Below are positions 55,791-63,331 of a stretch of DNA of 64,000 bases, piece after piece. The notes under the pieces are model-generated. The model did not search any database. It had not been told where the DNA came from and saw only the letters and a list, made by a program, of their open reading frames with translations. Both the position numbers and the translations under genes were made by a program. The DNA comes from Azospirillum picis (GTDB lineage Bacteria; Pseudomonadota; Alphaproteobacteria; Azospirillales; Azospirillaceae). How positions within the stretch are numbered: position 1 is the stretch's first letter; every line of letters begins with the position of its first letter. The DNA is taken from NCBI RefSeq assembly GCF_017876115.1, contig NZ_JAGINO010000004.1:124001-188000 (forward strand), written 5' to 3'.

Positions 55791-57566
55791 TCAGAGCCCC
55801 TGTTCCTGGAACCAGAACTCCAGGAGCGCCGCCTGCCACAGCTTCGAGCCGCGCAGCGGGGTGATGTGCTGGTCCGGATTGGCCAGCAGCCGGCCCAGAT
55901 AGTCGGGACGGAACAGGCCGCGCTCGCGGGCCGCCGGGGCGCTCAGCACGTCCTGGACCAGGTCCAGGAAGGGGCCGCGCAGGTATTTCAGCGCCGGCAC
56001 CGGGAAATAGCCCTTCGGCCGGTCGATCACCTCCGCCGGCACGACGCTGCGCGCCGCTTCCTTCAGGACGTATTTGCCGCCCTCGGCCACCTTCATCTCG
56101 GCCGGGATGCGGGCCGCCAGCTCGACGAGCTCGTGGTCGAGGAAGGGCACCCGCGCCTCCAGCCCGGCGGCCATCGTCATGTTGTCGACGCGCTTCACCG
56201 GATCGTCGACCAGCATCACGGTGGTGTCGAGGCGCAGGGCCTTGTCCACCGCCCGCTCGGCGCCTGGCTGGGCGAAGCGCCCTTCCAACCAGTGGCGCGA
56301 ATGGTCGTCGCCGACGAGCCGCGGGTCGAGCGCCTCGGCCATTTCGGCATGGTCGCGGTCGAAGAAGACGCGGGCGTAATCGGCCAACGCGTCGCCGCTT
56401 TGCAGCAGCGGCGGATACCAGTGGTAGCCGCCGAACACCTCGTCGGCGCCCTGGCCCGACTGCACGACCTTGACGTGCTTCGCCACCTCCTGCGACAGCA
56501 GGAAGAAGCCGATGTTGTCGTGGCTGACCATCGGTTCCGACATCGCCCGGACGCAGTTGGCCAGCTCGGGCAGCGCCCGCCCGCTGTCGACGAACAGCCG
56601 GTGGTGGTCGGTGCCGAAGCGCTCGGCGACGATGTCGGAATACTGGAATTCGTCGCCGCGCTCGTCACCCACAGTCTCGAAGCCGATCGAGAAGGTCTTC
56701 AGCCCGCTCTGGCCGTTCTCCGCCAGAAGCGCCGTGATCAGCGAGCTGTCCAGGCCGCCGGACAGCAGCACGCCGACCGGCACGTCGGCGACCAGGCGGC
56801 GGCGCACGGCGAGCGTCAGCTTTTCCAGCACCAGGTCGCGCCAGTCGGCGAAGCTGCGGCCTTCGTCGCCGGCCTGTGGCCCGAACGTCAGCGACCAGTA
56901 GGTGCTTTCCTGCCGGGAGCCGTCGGGCTCGACCGTCAGGATGGTCGCCGGCGGCAGCTTGCGGACGCCCTTCAGGATGGTGTATGGCGCCGGCACGACG
57001 GCGTGGAAGCTCATGTAGTGGTGCAGGGCGACCGGATCGACGTCGGTGTCGATGCCGCCCGAGGCGACCAGCGCCGGCAGCGAGGAGGCGAAGCGCAGGG
57101 CGCCCGGCACCTCCGCCAGGTAAAGCGGCTTGATGCCGAGCCGGTCGCGGCCCAGCACGACGCGCCCACTGTCGCGCTCGTGGATCGCGAAGGCGAACAT
57201 GCCGTTCAGCCGCTTGACGAAGTCGCGGCCCCAGGCATGGTAGGCCTTCAGCAGGACCTCGGTGTCCCCTTCGGAGAAGAAGCGGTAGCCGAGCCCGGCC
57301 AGCTCCTGGCGCAGGTCCCGGTGATTGTAGATGCAGCCGTTGAAGACGATGGTGAGGCCGAGGTCGGCGTCCACCATCGGCTGCTGCGAGGCCTCGCTCA
57401 GGTCGATGATCTTCAGGCGCCGATGTCCGAATGCGACGCGCCCATGGGCGAACAGGCCGTGGCCGTCCGGTCCCCGTGCCGCCATGCGGTCGCACATGGC
57501 CTGCACCGCCGCCACATTGGCCGCGTGACCGGTCTTGAATTGAATCTCACCACTCAGTCCGCACAT
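55791..57566 (-). CDS. asnO: N-acetylglutaminylglutamine amidotransferase (asparagine-synthase family)
   Basis: This 591-aa asparagine synthase B-like enzyme has Cys2 as the N-terminal glutaminase nucleophile (MCGLSGEIQF). The glutaminase domain (2-190) contains RGPDGHGLF and FNGCIYNHRDLR. The synthetase domain carries the PP-loop SGGLDSS (VLLSGGLDSSLIT) and VVQSGQGADEVFGGYHWY. In the NAGGN trio it converts the C-terminal carboxylate of N-acetylglutaminylglutamine to the amide. It is the first gene of the operon, and an EcfG-type promoter lies about 150 nt upstream. Confidence 0.92.
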   Translation of the reverse strand: MCGLSGEIQFKTGHAANVAAVQAMCDRMAARGPDGHGLFAHGRVAFGHRRLKIIDLSEASQQPMVDADLGLTIVFNGCIYNHRDLRQELAGLGYRFFSEGDTEVLLKAYHAWGRDFVKRLNGMFAFAIHERDSGRVVLGRDRLGIKPLYLAEVPGALRFASSLPALVASGGIDTDVDPVALHHYMSFHAVVPAPYTILKGVRKLPPATILTVEPDGSRQESTYWSLTFGPQAGDEGRSFADWRDLVLEKLTLAVRRRLVADVPVGVLLSGGLDSSLITALLAENGQSGLKTFSIGFETVGDERGDEFQYSDIVAERFGTDHHRLFVDSGRALPELANCVRAMSEPMVSHDNIGFFLLSQEVAKHVKVVQSGQGADEVFGGYHWYPPLLQSGDALADYARVFFDRDHAEMAEALDPRLVGDDHSRHWLEGRFAQPGAERAVDKALRLDTTVMLVDDPVKRVDNMTMAAGLEARVPFLDHELVELAARIPAEMKVAEGGKYVLKEAARSVVPAEVIDRPKGYFPVPALKYLRGPFLDLVQDVLSAPAARERGLFRPDYLGRLLANPDQHITPLRGSKLWQAALLEFWFQEQGL

Positions 57567-57994
57567 CGGCTGTCGAGCCTCCTCGTTGGTTCAGGACGAA
57601 GGGGCGCTCGACCCGCAAGAAGGGCCAAACACCGGGGGCGCCGGCTGCGGAATGCGGCCGCCACCCGTTGCAGGCGGTCGCGACGACCGCCGGGAACGCT
57701 TGCTGCGTCCGCACGGCATAACGTCCCGCACCGGCCAGGGTTCCACGCCGGAATCCCATGCCGGTATTCCATGAGGGTTGGACCCGGCGAAAGCCGGCGC
57801 GGAGGGCCGTTCGACGCCTGCGTCCGGCCGCGCGCCCATCCGGCGCTGCGATCGGAGGTCGATAGATGGGGACCGGCGCCGGCCACGTCCACCAATCCCG
57901 GGTGGCAAAATGGCCTTGCCACGGTGGGGCAGGGTGACGGTCCCTGGTGGCGGAGGAAGCTGATGCCGCCGGGGTGCCCGCTACGGTCGCCGCG
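57567..57994. other. Intergenic region ahead of the NAGGN operon
   Basis: This 428-nt stretch holds no gene I can support. It contains the EcfG-type promoter (57720-57744) and, overlapping its upstream edge, a dyad GGAATCCC-N5-GGTATTCC (57750-57770, one mismatch) that could be an operator. Confidence 0.5.
57720..57744 (-). promoter_or_regulatory. EcfG-type (general stress) promoter of the NAGGN operon
   Basis: On the minus strand GGAAC (57740-57744) is followed after exactly 16 nt by CGTT (57720-57723). This is the alphaproteobacterial general stress sigma consensus, GGAAC-N16/17-CGTT. Transcription would start near 57713, giving a leader of about 147 nt before asnO at 57566. An osmoprotectant operon is a natural target of this sigma factor. 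Confidence 0.65.
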
Positions 57995-59446
57995 TCACAG
58001 GCCGAAAATCCCGCGCAGGCGCGCCAGCAGCGCCTGCTTTTCCGCATGCGGCGGCGGTGCCGACCCCTCCGGGCGGTCGGGACGGGTGTTGTTGCGGCTC
58101 TGGCGGTCGGCCATCAGTTCCGCCAGCCGCTCGGCCAATTCCGGGCGGCGGCGCAGCACGGGATCGAGATGGCTGCGTTCCAGCTCGAAGATCACCGCGT
58201 CGGTACAGGCGACTACCGAGGCGCTGCGCGGCTGGCCGGTCAGAAGGGACATCTCGCCGAACAACTCGCCGGGGCGCAGCCGGGTCAGGTGGCGGACGGC
58301 CGGCCGGCCGCCGGGGTCGGCCGCGGCGACCTGGACGTCGAACACCCCCTCCGCGATGACGAACAGCGACTCGCCCGCGTCCCCCTGGCGCACCGCGGCG
58401 CTGCCGGCGGCGATGAGCCGCCGCCGCATCGCGCGGCCGAGCGCCTCGATCTCGGGATCGTCGAAGGCGTCGAACAGCTCCAGCCGCCGCAGCAGGCTGC
58501 GCCGCAGGGAGCCGCCTTCGACGCCGGCATCCGCGCGTGGGCGGGATTCCTGCTTCGGGCGGGCTGGCTCGACCCCGGCATGCGCCAGGTTGGACAGGGC
58601 CGCCGAGAGCACGGCGTCGCGCACCTGCGACACCCGGCCGCCGTCGTCGATCCAGAAGCGGACCAGATAGTTGATCCCGTTGGGGGTCACGGCATCGACG
58701 ATCACGTCCGGCTGCGGTGTCGGCAGCACGCCGTCGGCGCAGAGCAGGGCCGACAGCAGGATGCGCTTGGCGCGCTCGACCGGGATGTCGCTGTCGAGCA
58801 GGATGGCGGCGGTGGTGCGGAAGGCCGGGTTGGGCCAACTGAAATTGACGAACCGGCTGCCGGCGACGATGCCGTTCGGCACGATGAGCGCGGTGCCGTC
58901 GGATGCGATCAGGCGGGTGGCTCGCCAGTTGATCTCGTCCACCCGGCCGGAGACGCCGGGCGACAGCTCCAGCCAGTCGCCGATGCGGTAGGGATGCTCG
59001 ATGTTCAGCGCGATCCCGGCGAAGATGTCGGCGATCATGTTGCGCAGGGCGAAGCCCAGCACGGCGATGGCGACGCCCGACGTCGCCAGCAGTCCGGTGA
59101 CCGGCTGGTTCAGCACGAAGGCGAGGATGCCGACCACCGCCACGCCGTAGACCAGGAAGCGCAGCAGGTCGCTGAGCAGGCGCGGAATGCGCGGCTGCCG
59201 GGGAACGGCGCCGTTCGTGCCGCCGTTGCTGCCGCTGCTCCCCGCCGCCAGCAGGTCGATCACCCGCGAGCCGACCCAGGCCGCGACCAGCCAGGCCGCC
59301 GCCGCCACGGCAAGATCGAATCCGGTGCTGAGCCCGGGACCGGCCAGCCGGTCCAGATGGACGTGCAGCCAGGGCTTCGCCGCAGCCAGGGCACCCAGGA
59401 TGGCGAGCACCAGCACGGGAGCGGACAGACGCCGCAAGGCGTTCAT
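57995..59446 (-). CDS. MscS-family mechanosensitive channel with C-terminal cyclic-nucleotide-binding domain
   Basis: This 483-aa protein has about four membrane helices (first LSAPVLVLAILGALAAAKP). The pore helix region TSGVAIAVLGFALRNMIADIFAGIAL leads into the beta domain (IEHPYRIGDWLELSPGVSGRVDEINWRA). The C-terminal part (about 320-440) is a cNMP-binding domain (AAVRQGDAGESLFVIAEGVFD; LRPGELFGEMSLLTGQPRSASV). MscS channels release solutes on hypo-osmotic shock. A ligand-binding domain fused behind the channel suggests gating by cyclic nucleotide, as shown for bCNG-type channels, although many of these lack stretch gating. Next to the NAGGN trio. Confidence 0.9.
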   Translation of the reverse strand: MNALRRLSAPVLVLAILGALAAAKPWLHVHLDRLAGPGLSTGFDLAVAAAAWLVAAWVGSRVIDLLAAGSSGSNGGTNGAVPRQPRIPRLLSDLLRFLVYGVAVVGILAFVLNQPVTGLLATSGVAIAVLGFALRNMIADIFAGIALNIEHPYRIGDWLELSPGVSGRVDEINWRATRLIASDGTALIVPNGIVAGSRFVNFSWPNPAFRTTAAILLDSDIPVERAKRILLSALLCADGVLPTPQPDVIVDAVTPNGINYLVRFWIDDGGRVSQVRDAVLSAALSNLAHAGVEPARPKQESRPRADAGVEGGSLRRSLLRRLELFDAFDDPEIEALGRAMRRRLIAAGSAAVRQGDAGESLFVIAEGVFDVQVAAADPGGRPAVRHLTRLRPGELFGEMSLLTGQPRSASVVACTDAVIFELERSHLDPVLRRRPELAERLAELMADRQSRNNTRPDRPEGSAPPPHAEKQALLARLRGIFGL

Positions 59447-59549
59447 CGGACCTCATTCTCCTCGACGGCCGGCCGGGTTGGCGTCGGTGTGGCCGGGCGA
59501 GGTGCGACCATGCCATGCAAAAGCATCCCGTCAAGCTGTCCGTGGCGCC

Positions 59550-59628
59550 TAGAGCGTGATCGTTTCAGGCGCTGTCGCTTGAAACGTGAATCACATGGAA
59601 GACCAGAAGCACCAGACAGACTCTAAGG
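59550..59628. repeat. Dispersed palindromic element, copy 2
   Basis: The first hairpin, CGTTTCAGGCG-CTGT-CGCTTGAAACG (59561-59586, one mismatch), and the following link match copy 1 at 45016-45126. The second hairpin has lost its left arm, and only CACCAGACAGACTCTAAG remains of it. The ends CCTAGAG and CTCTAAGG are nearly complementary. The right end supplies the stop codon of the BLUF gene (59623-59625). Confidence 0.75.
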
Positions 59629-60093
59629 GTGTCCGCCGCGGATGAAATTGGCGATCACCTCGTTCTTCCCGGCCAGCGTCACGGCGAACTCGTAGGCGCG
59701 GCGCAGGACCGCCAGTGCCACGTCGGGATCCCGGCTCCGCGACCGGAACTCGCCGGCCCGGCGCAGGCCGGCGAAGTCGCCGGTCCAGAAGGACGGATCG
59801 TCGAGCGGACCGACATTCATCGCCCAGAAGCCGAAGCTGCGGTCCGGTCCGCTGTCGTGGCACAGGGTGACGGTGACGTTGGTATGCCGGGTGTCGGCTT
59901 CGATCCGCTCGAACAGGGCGAGGACAGCGTCGGACTCCCCTTCGAGGATCTGAAGGAATGTTCCTTCATGCTCCACCAGGAAGCCGGTGATTCCCAGCGT
60001 CCGGTTCTTCCGGGCGCTGCGCACGCAGATGTCCGCCAGCGCGGAAAAGGGCAACAGGGCAACGGCATCGCTGCGGTACAGCAGCGTCTTCAT
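59623..60093 (-). CDS. BLUF-domain blue-light sensor protein
   Basis: This 156-aa protein is one BLUF domain with a helical C-terminus. The flavin-site residues are all present: Tyr6 (LLYRSDA), Asn30 (RKNRTLGITGFL), Gln48 (TFLQILEGE), Trp90 and Met92 (FWAMNV). BLUF proteins switch on blue light by changing hydrogen bonds around FAD; this short type works by protein contact. The C-terminal helices (ALAVLRRAYEFAVTLAGKN) may form the dimer or output face. The stop codon lies within repeat copy 2. It is not obviously co-transcribed with the enolase-superfamily gene 36 nt upstream, but is on the same strand. Confidence 0.92.
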   Translation of the reverse strand: MKTLLYRSDAVALLPFSALADICVRSARKNRTLGITGFLVEHEGTFLQILEGESDAVLALFERIEADTRHTNVTVTLCHDSGPDRSFGFWAMNVGPLDDPSFWTGDFAGLRRAGEFRSRSRDPDVALAVLRRAYEFAVTLAGKNEVIANFIRGGHP

Positions 60094-60129
60094 CGGCGTC
60101 CTCCCGTCTTCATGGCCCGCGGGCCGGCG

Positions 60130-61245
60130 TCACCCCGCATCCCTGAACCGCTCGGCGTCGGCCCGCTTGAAGTCGAGCCCGAGCCCCGGCCGGCCGGGGT
60201 CCGGGGCGAGCAGGCCGTTCCTGGGAACCGCCGCCCCCTCGAACAGCATCCGCTCGATGCGGGCGTGGTCGTGGAAATACTCGATGTTCATCATCGGACG
60301 GCAGGCGCATGCCACCTGCGTGTGCAGCGAGGGCGCCGTATGGGCGGACAGTGGTGTGGCGAACGCCTCGGCCAGCGCGGCCACCGCGAGGAAGCCGGTG
60401 ATGCCGCAGCGCGTGGCATCCGCCTGGATGACGTCGACCGCCCCCGCCTCCAGCATGCGGCGGAAATAGGCCGGCGTGTAGCCGTATTCGCCGGCGGCGA
60501 TCGCCATGCCGGCCGGCCCGCGGTCGCGGACCAGCCGCAGCCCCTCCAGGTCGTCGGAGGACACCGGTTCCTCGAACCAGGTGACGCCCAGCCCGGCCAG
60601 CGCCTCGGCGGTCGCCAGCGCTGCCTTGCGGCTGCAGGCGCCGTTGGCGTCGACGTAGAGGTCCACCCCGTCTCCGATCGCGCCGCGCGCCACCGCCGCC
60701 CGCCGCGCGGCGGTGGCCGGATCGCCGCCGATCTTCATCTTGACCGCCGTCAGCCCGTCCCCCGCCCAGCCGGCGAGCTGGTCGGCCAGCATCCGGTCGG
60801 AATAGCTGGTGAAGCCGCCGCTGCCGTAGGCGGGGGTGGCGTCGCGGGCCCGCCCGAGCAGGTCGGCGACCGGGCGGCCGAACAGCTTGCCCTTCAGGTC
60901 CCAGAGGGCGGCGTCGACGGCGGCGATCGCCATCGACGCGATGCCCGGCCGGCCGAGGTTGCGCACGGCGGCCGTCATGGCGATCCAGGCCCGGTTGACG
61001 TCGAGGGCGTCCATGCCCGTCACCAGCGGCCCCAGCGTGCCGGCGATCAGCCGGGCCGTCGCCCGGTCGGCATAGCCGTAGCCGAGGCCGTTGCGGCCGC
61101 CGCCCTCCACGCTGACGACCACCAGCACCGTATGGTCCCAGCCGAAGGTGCCGTCCGCTTCCGGCGCGTCGGTGGGGATGGTGAAGGTCTCGACGGCGAT
61201 CCGGTCGATGGCCGGGCGGTCTGTGGTGGGCCGGCGGTCGGGCAT
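60130..61245 (-). CDS. Enolase-superfamily enzyme (mandelate racemase type)
   Basis: The ATG at 61245 gives 371 aa. The N-terminal capping domain (1-120) is followed by a barrel domain with the superfamily metal and catalytic motifs: KxK in TAVKMKIGGD, Asp in LYVDANGA, Glu in WFEEPVSSDDLEG, Glu in IAAGEYGYT and His in LSAHTAPSLH. The latter marks the mandelate racemase subgroup. The product would abstract an alpha-proton from a carboxylate, most likely a sugar acid; I cannot name the substrate. It follows the ThDP enzyme gene by 23 nt, so both may serve one catabolic pathway. Confidence 0.87.
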   Translation of the reverse strand: MPDRRPTTDRPAIDRIAVETFTIPTDAPEADGTFGWDHTVLVVVSVEGGGRNGLGYGYADRATARLIAGTLGPLVTGMDALDVNRAWIAMTAAVRNLGRPGIASMAIAAVDAALWDLKGKLFGRPVADLLGRARDATPAYGSGGFTSYSDRMLADQLAGWAGDGLTAVKMKIGGDPATAARRAAVARGAIGDGVDLYVDANGACSRKAALATAEALAGLGVTWFEEPVSSDDLEGLRLVRDRGPAGMAIAAGEYGYTPAYFRRMLEAGAVDVIQADATRCGITGFLAVAALAEAFATPLSAHTAPSLHTQVACACRPMMNIEYFHDHARIERMLFEGAAVPRNGLLAPDPGRPGLGLDFKRADAERFRDAG

Positions 61246-61268
61246 GGCGGCCTCGCGGGACGATTGCC

Positions 61269-63023
61269 TCAGATCACTTCGCGCGCGCGGTCCTTGAACA
61301 CCGTCGCGGCGATCTTCAGGGCGTCGGGGGTGCCGCGGGCCAGCGCCTCGGCGAAGTGCGCGGCCTGCTTCGCCTGCACCTTCGCCGGCATCGGCGGCTC
61401 GTTGGTGTCGACGATGCAGTCGACGACCACCGGGCCGGGATGGGCCAGCGCGGCGTCGAGGATGGCGCCGCAATCCTTGGGGTCGCGGATGGTGAAGCCC
61501 TTGCCGCCGCAGGCCTCCGCCACCTTGGCGAAGTCGATGGGGTGCAGGTCGCAGACATATTCCGGATTGCCGAGCATCACCATCTGCTCCCACTTGATCT
61601 GGCCGAGCGAGGCGTTGTTGTTGATGATGATCTTGATCGGCAGGTTGTATTTCACCGCGGTGACGAAGTCGGCCATCAGCATCGAGAAGCCGCCGTCGCC
61701 GACATAGGCGACGACCTGGCGGTCGGGATAGGCGACCTGGGCGGCGATGGCGTAGGGCAGGCCCGGCGCCATGGTGGCGAGGTTGCCCGACAGCGAATGC
61801 ATCTGGCCGCGCTTCACCGGGATCTGGCGCGCCCACCAGGTGGCGATGGTGCCGCTGTCGCAGGCGACGATCGCGGTGTCGGACAGGCGCTTGCCCAGTT
61901 CCCAGGCGGCGACCTGCGGCTTCATCGGCATGTCCTGGCGGGTGCCGCGCTCCTCCATCAGCCGCATCCACTCGGCCTTGCCCTTCTGCGCCCGCTCCAG
62001 GAAGGAACGGTCCTCGTGCGGCCGCACCCGATCGATCAGCAGGTCGAGCGCCAGCCGGCAGTCGCCGACCAGCCCGGCCTCCACCGGATAGCGCAGGCCG
62101 ATGCGGGCCGGGTCGATGTCGATCTGGACGCCGCGCGCCTGGTCGGGCTTCGGGTAGTATTCGATGTAGGGGAAGGTCGAGCCGGCGATCAGCAGGGTGT
62201 CGCAGGTCTCCAGTGCCGTCTGCGACGGCTCGGTTCCCAGCAGGCCGATCTGGCCGGTGGTGTAGGGGCTGTCGTCCGGAACGGCGGCCTTGCCCAGCAG
62301 TGCCTTGACGATGACCGCCCCGGTCTTCTCCGCCAGCCGTTCGAGCTGGTCGGTGGCGTGCAGCGCCCCTTGGCCGGCCATGATGACGATGCGCTTGCCG
62401 GCGTCCAGGATCTCCACCGCCCGGCGCATCTCCGCCTCCGACGGCACCGGCAGTTCCGGTGCGAACAGCGCGGTGTTGTGGCCCTTGACGTTGCGCGGCG
62501 CCCGCATGTCGTCGCCGGCGGCCTGCTCCTGGAGGTCGACGGGGATGGTGATGTGGGCGACGCCGCGGTAGGACAGGGCGGAGCGGCAGGCGAGCGTCGC
62601 GATGTTGCGGACATGCGCCGCGCCCATGATGCGCTGGTTGTAGACGGCGACGTCCTGGTAGAGCTTGTCCAGCTCCACGTCCTGCTGCGTGTGCGTGCCG
62701 ACGAGGTCGTGGTATTGCAGCCCGGTGATCGCCAGCACCGGCTGGTGGTCCAGCTTGGCGTCATAGAGCCCGTTCAGCAGGTGGATGCCGCCGGGGCCGG
62801 AGGTGGCGATGCAGACCCCCAGCTTGCCGGTGAACTTGGCATAGCCGCAGGCGGCGAAGGCCGCCGCTTCCTCGTGCCGGACCTGGATGAAGCGGATCTC
62901 GTCCTTGCGCTTGCGCAAGGCCTCGATGATGCCGTTGATGCCGTCACCGGGGATGCCGAAGATCGTGTCGACTCCCCAGTCGACCAGGACGTCCACCAGG
63001 ATGTCGCCTGCCGTGCGTGCCAT
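61269..63023 (-). CDS. ThDP-dependent pyruvate oxidase/dehydrogenase (PoxB-like)
   Basis: The ATG at 63023 has a GGAGAA site and gives 584 aa, close to PoxB (572). The family layout is complete: catalytic Glu in VRHEEAAAFAACGYAKFTG, GPGGIHLLNGLYDAK, an FAD-binding middle domain, and ThDP site GDGGFSMLMADFVTAVKYN ending in IINNNASLGQIKW. PoxB decarboxylates pyruvate to acetate, passing electrons to ubiquinone. The membrane-binding C-terminal helix of E. coli PoxB is not obvious here (KIAATVFKDRAREVI ends the protein). Other ThDP enzymes such as acetolactate synthase-like or sulfoacetaldehyde types cannot be excluded. Confidence 0.83.
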   Translation of the reverse strand: MARTAGDILVDVLVDWGVDTIFGIPGDGINGIIEALRKRKDEIRFIQVRHEEAAAFAACGYAKFTGKLGVCIATSGPGGIHLLNGLYDAKLDHQPVLAITGLQYHDLVGTHTQQDVELDKLYQDVAVYNQRIMGAAHVRNIATLACRSALSYRGVAHITIPVDLQEQAAGDDMRAPRNVKGHNTALFAPELPVPSEAEMRRAVEILDAGKRIVIMAGQGALHATDQLERLAEKTGAVIVKALLGKAAVPDDSPYTTGQIGLLGTEPSQTALETCDTLLIAGSTFPYIEYYPKPDQARGVQIDIDPARIGLRYPVEAGLVGDCRLALDLLIDRVRPHEDRSFLERAQKGKAEWMRLMEERGTRQDMPMKPQVAAWELGKRLSDTAIVACDSGTIATWWARQIPVKRGQMHSLSGNLATMAPGLPYAIAAQVAYPDRQVVAYVGDGGFSMLMADFVTAVKYNLPIKIIINNNASLGQIKWEQMVMLGNPEYVCDLHPIDFAKVAEACGGKGFTIRDPKDCGAILDAALAHPGPVVVDCIVDTNEPPMPAKVQAKQAAHFAEALARGTPDALKIAATVFKDRAREVI

Positions 63024-63331
63024 GGGATGTTCTCCGTGCCGCGTAGCCCTTCGGGCCGCTTGGATTGGGGTGCTTGAAGCGGGCTGATCGGGGACCGTGG
63101 GCGCCACCCATTGGCTCCCGGTCCCCGCGTCCGGTCTCCTGGGCTCCAACATGATCCCTGCGGCCCGGTTCCGGTTCCCGGCAATGCGGGACGCGAATGC
63201 GTGCCCCGCGGGACCTTCCTGACCGGCGCGGAGTTACCCCTCCGGCTGCGGCGTCCGCGACGTGCCGCTCGCCGCAGGCCCGAGGCAGGGCAGGCCCCAG
63301 GCAGGGCAGGCCCCAGGCAGGAAGGAAGGGC
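63024..63331. other. Divergent intergenic region, PoxB-like gene and membrane-protein gene
   Basis: This is a 308-nt gene-free stretch. On the minus strand GGAAC (63168-63172) is followed after 16 nt by TGTT (63148-63151), one mismatch from the EcfG-type consensus, a weak candidate promoter for the PoxB-like gene. On the plus side a 16-bp tandem duplication lies just before the next gene. Confidence 0.4.
63285..63316. repeat. 16-bp tandem duplication
   Basis: GCAGGGCAGGCCCCAG occurs twice in direct succession (63285-63300, 63301-63316), followed by a partial third copy. It ends 15 nt before the ATG of the membrane-protein gene and could change leader length between strains. Confidence 0.8.

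Noticed and set aside
57554-58047. Minus-strand frames upstream of asnO in the NAGGN promoter region
   Set aside because: They cover the promoter, mix Arg/Pro/Gly runs and show no conserved motif; treated as non-coding.
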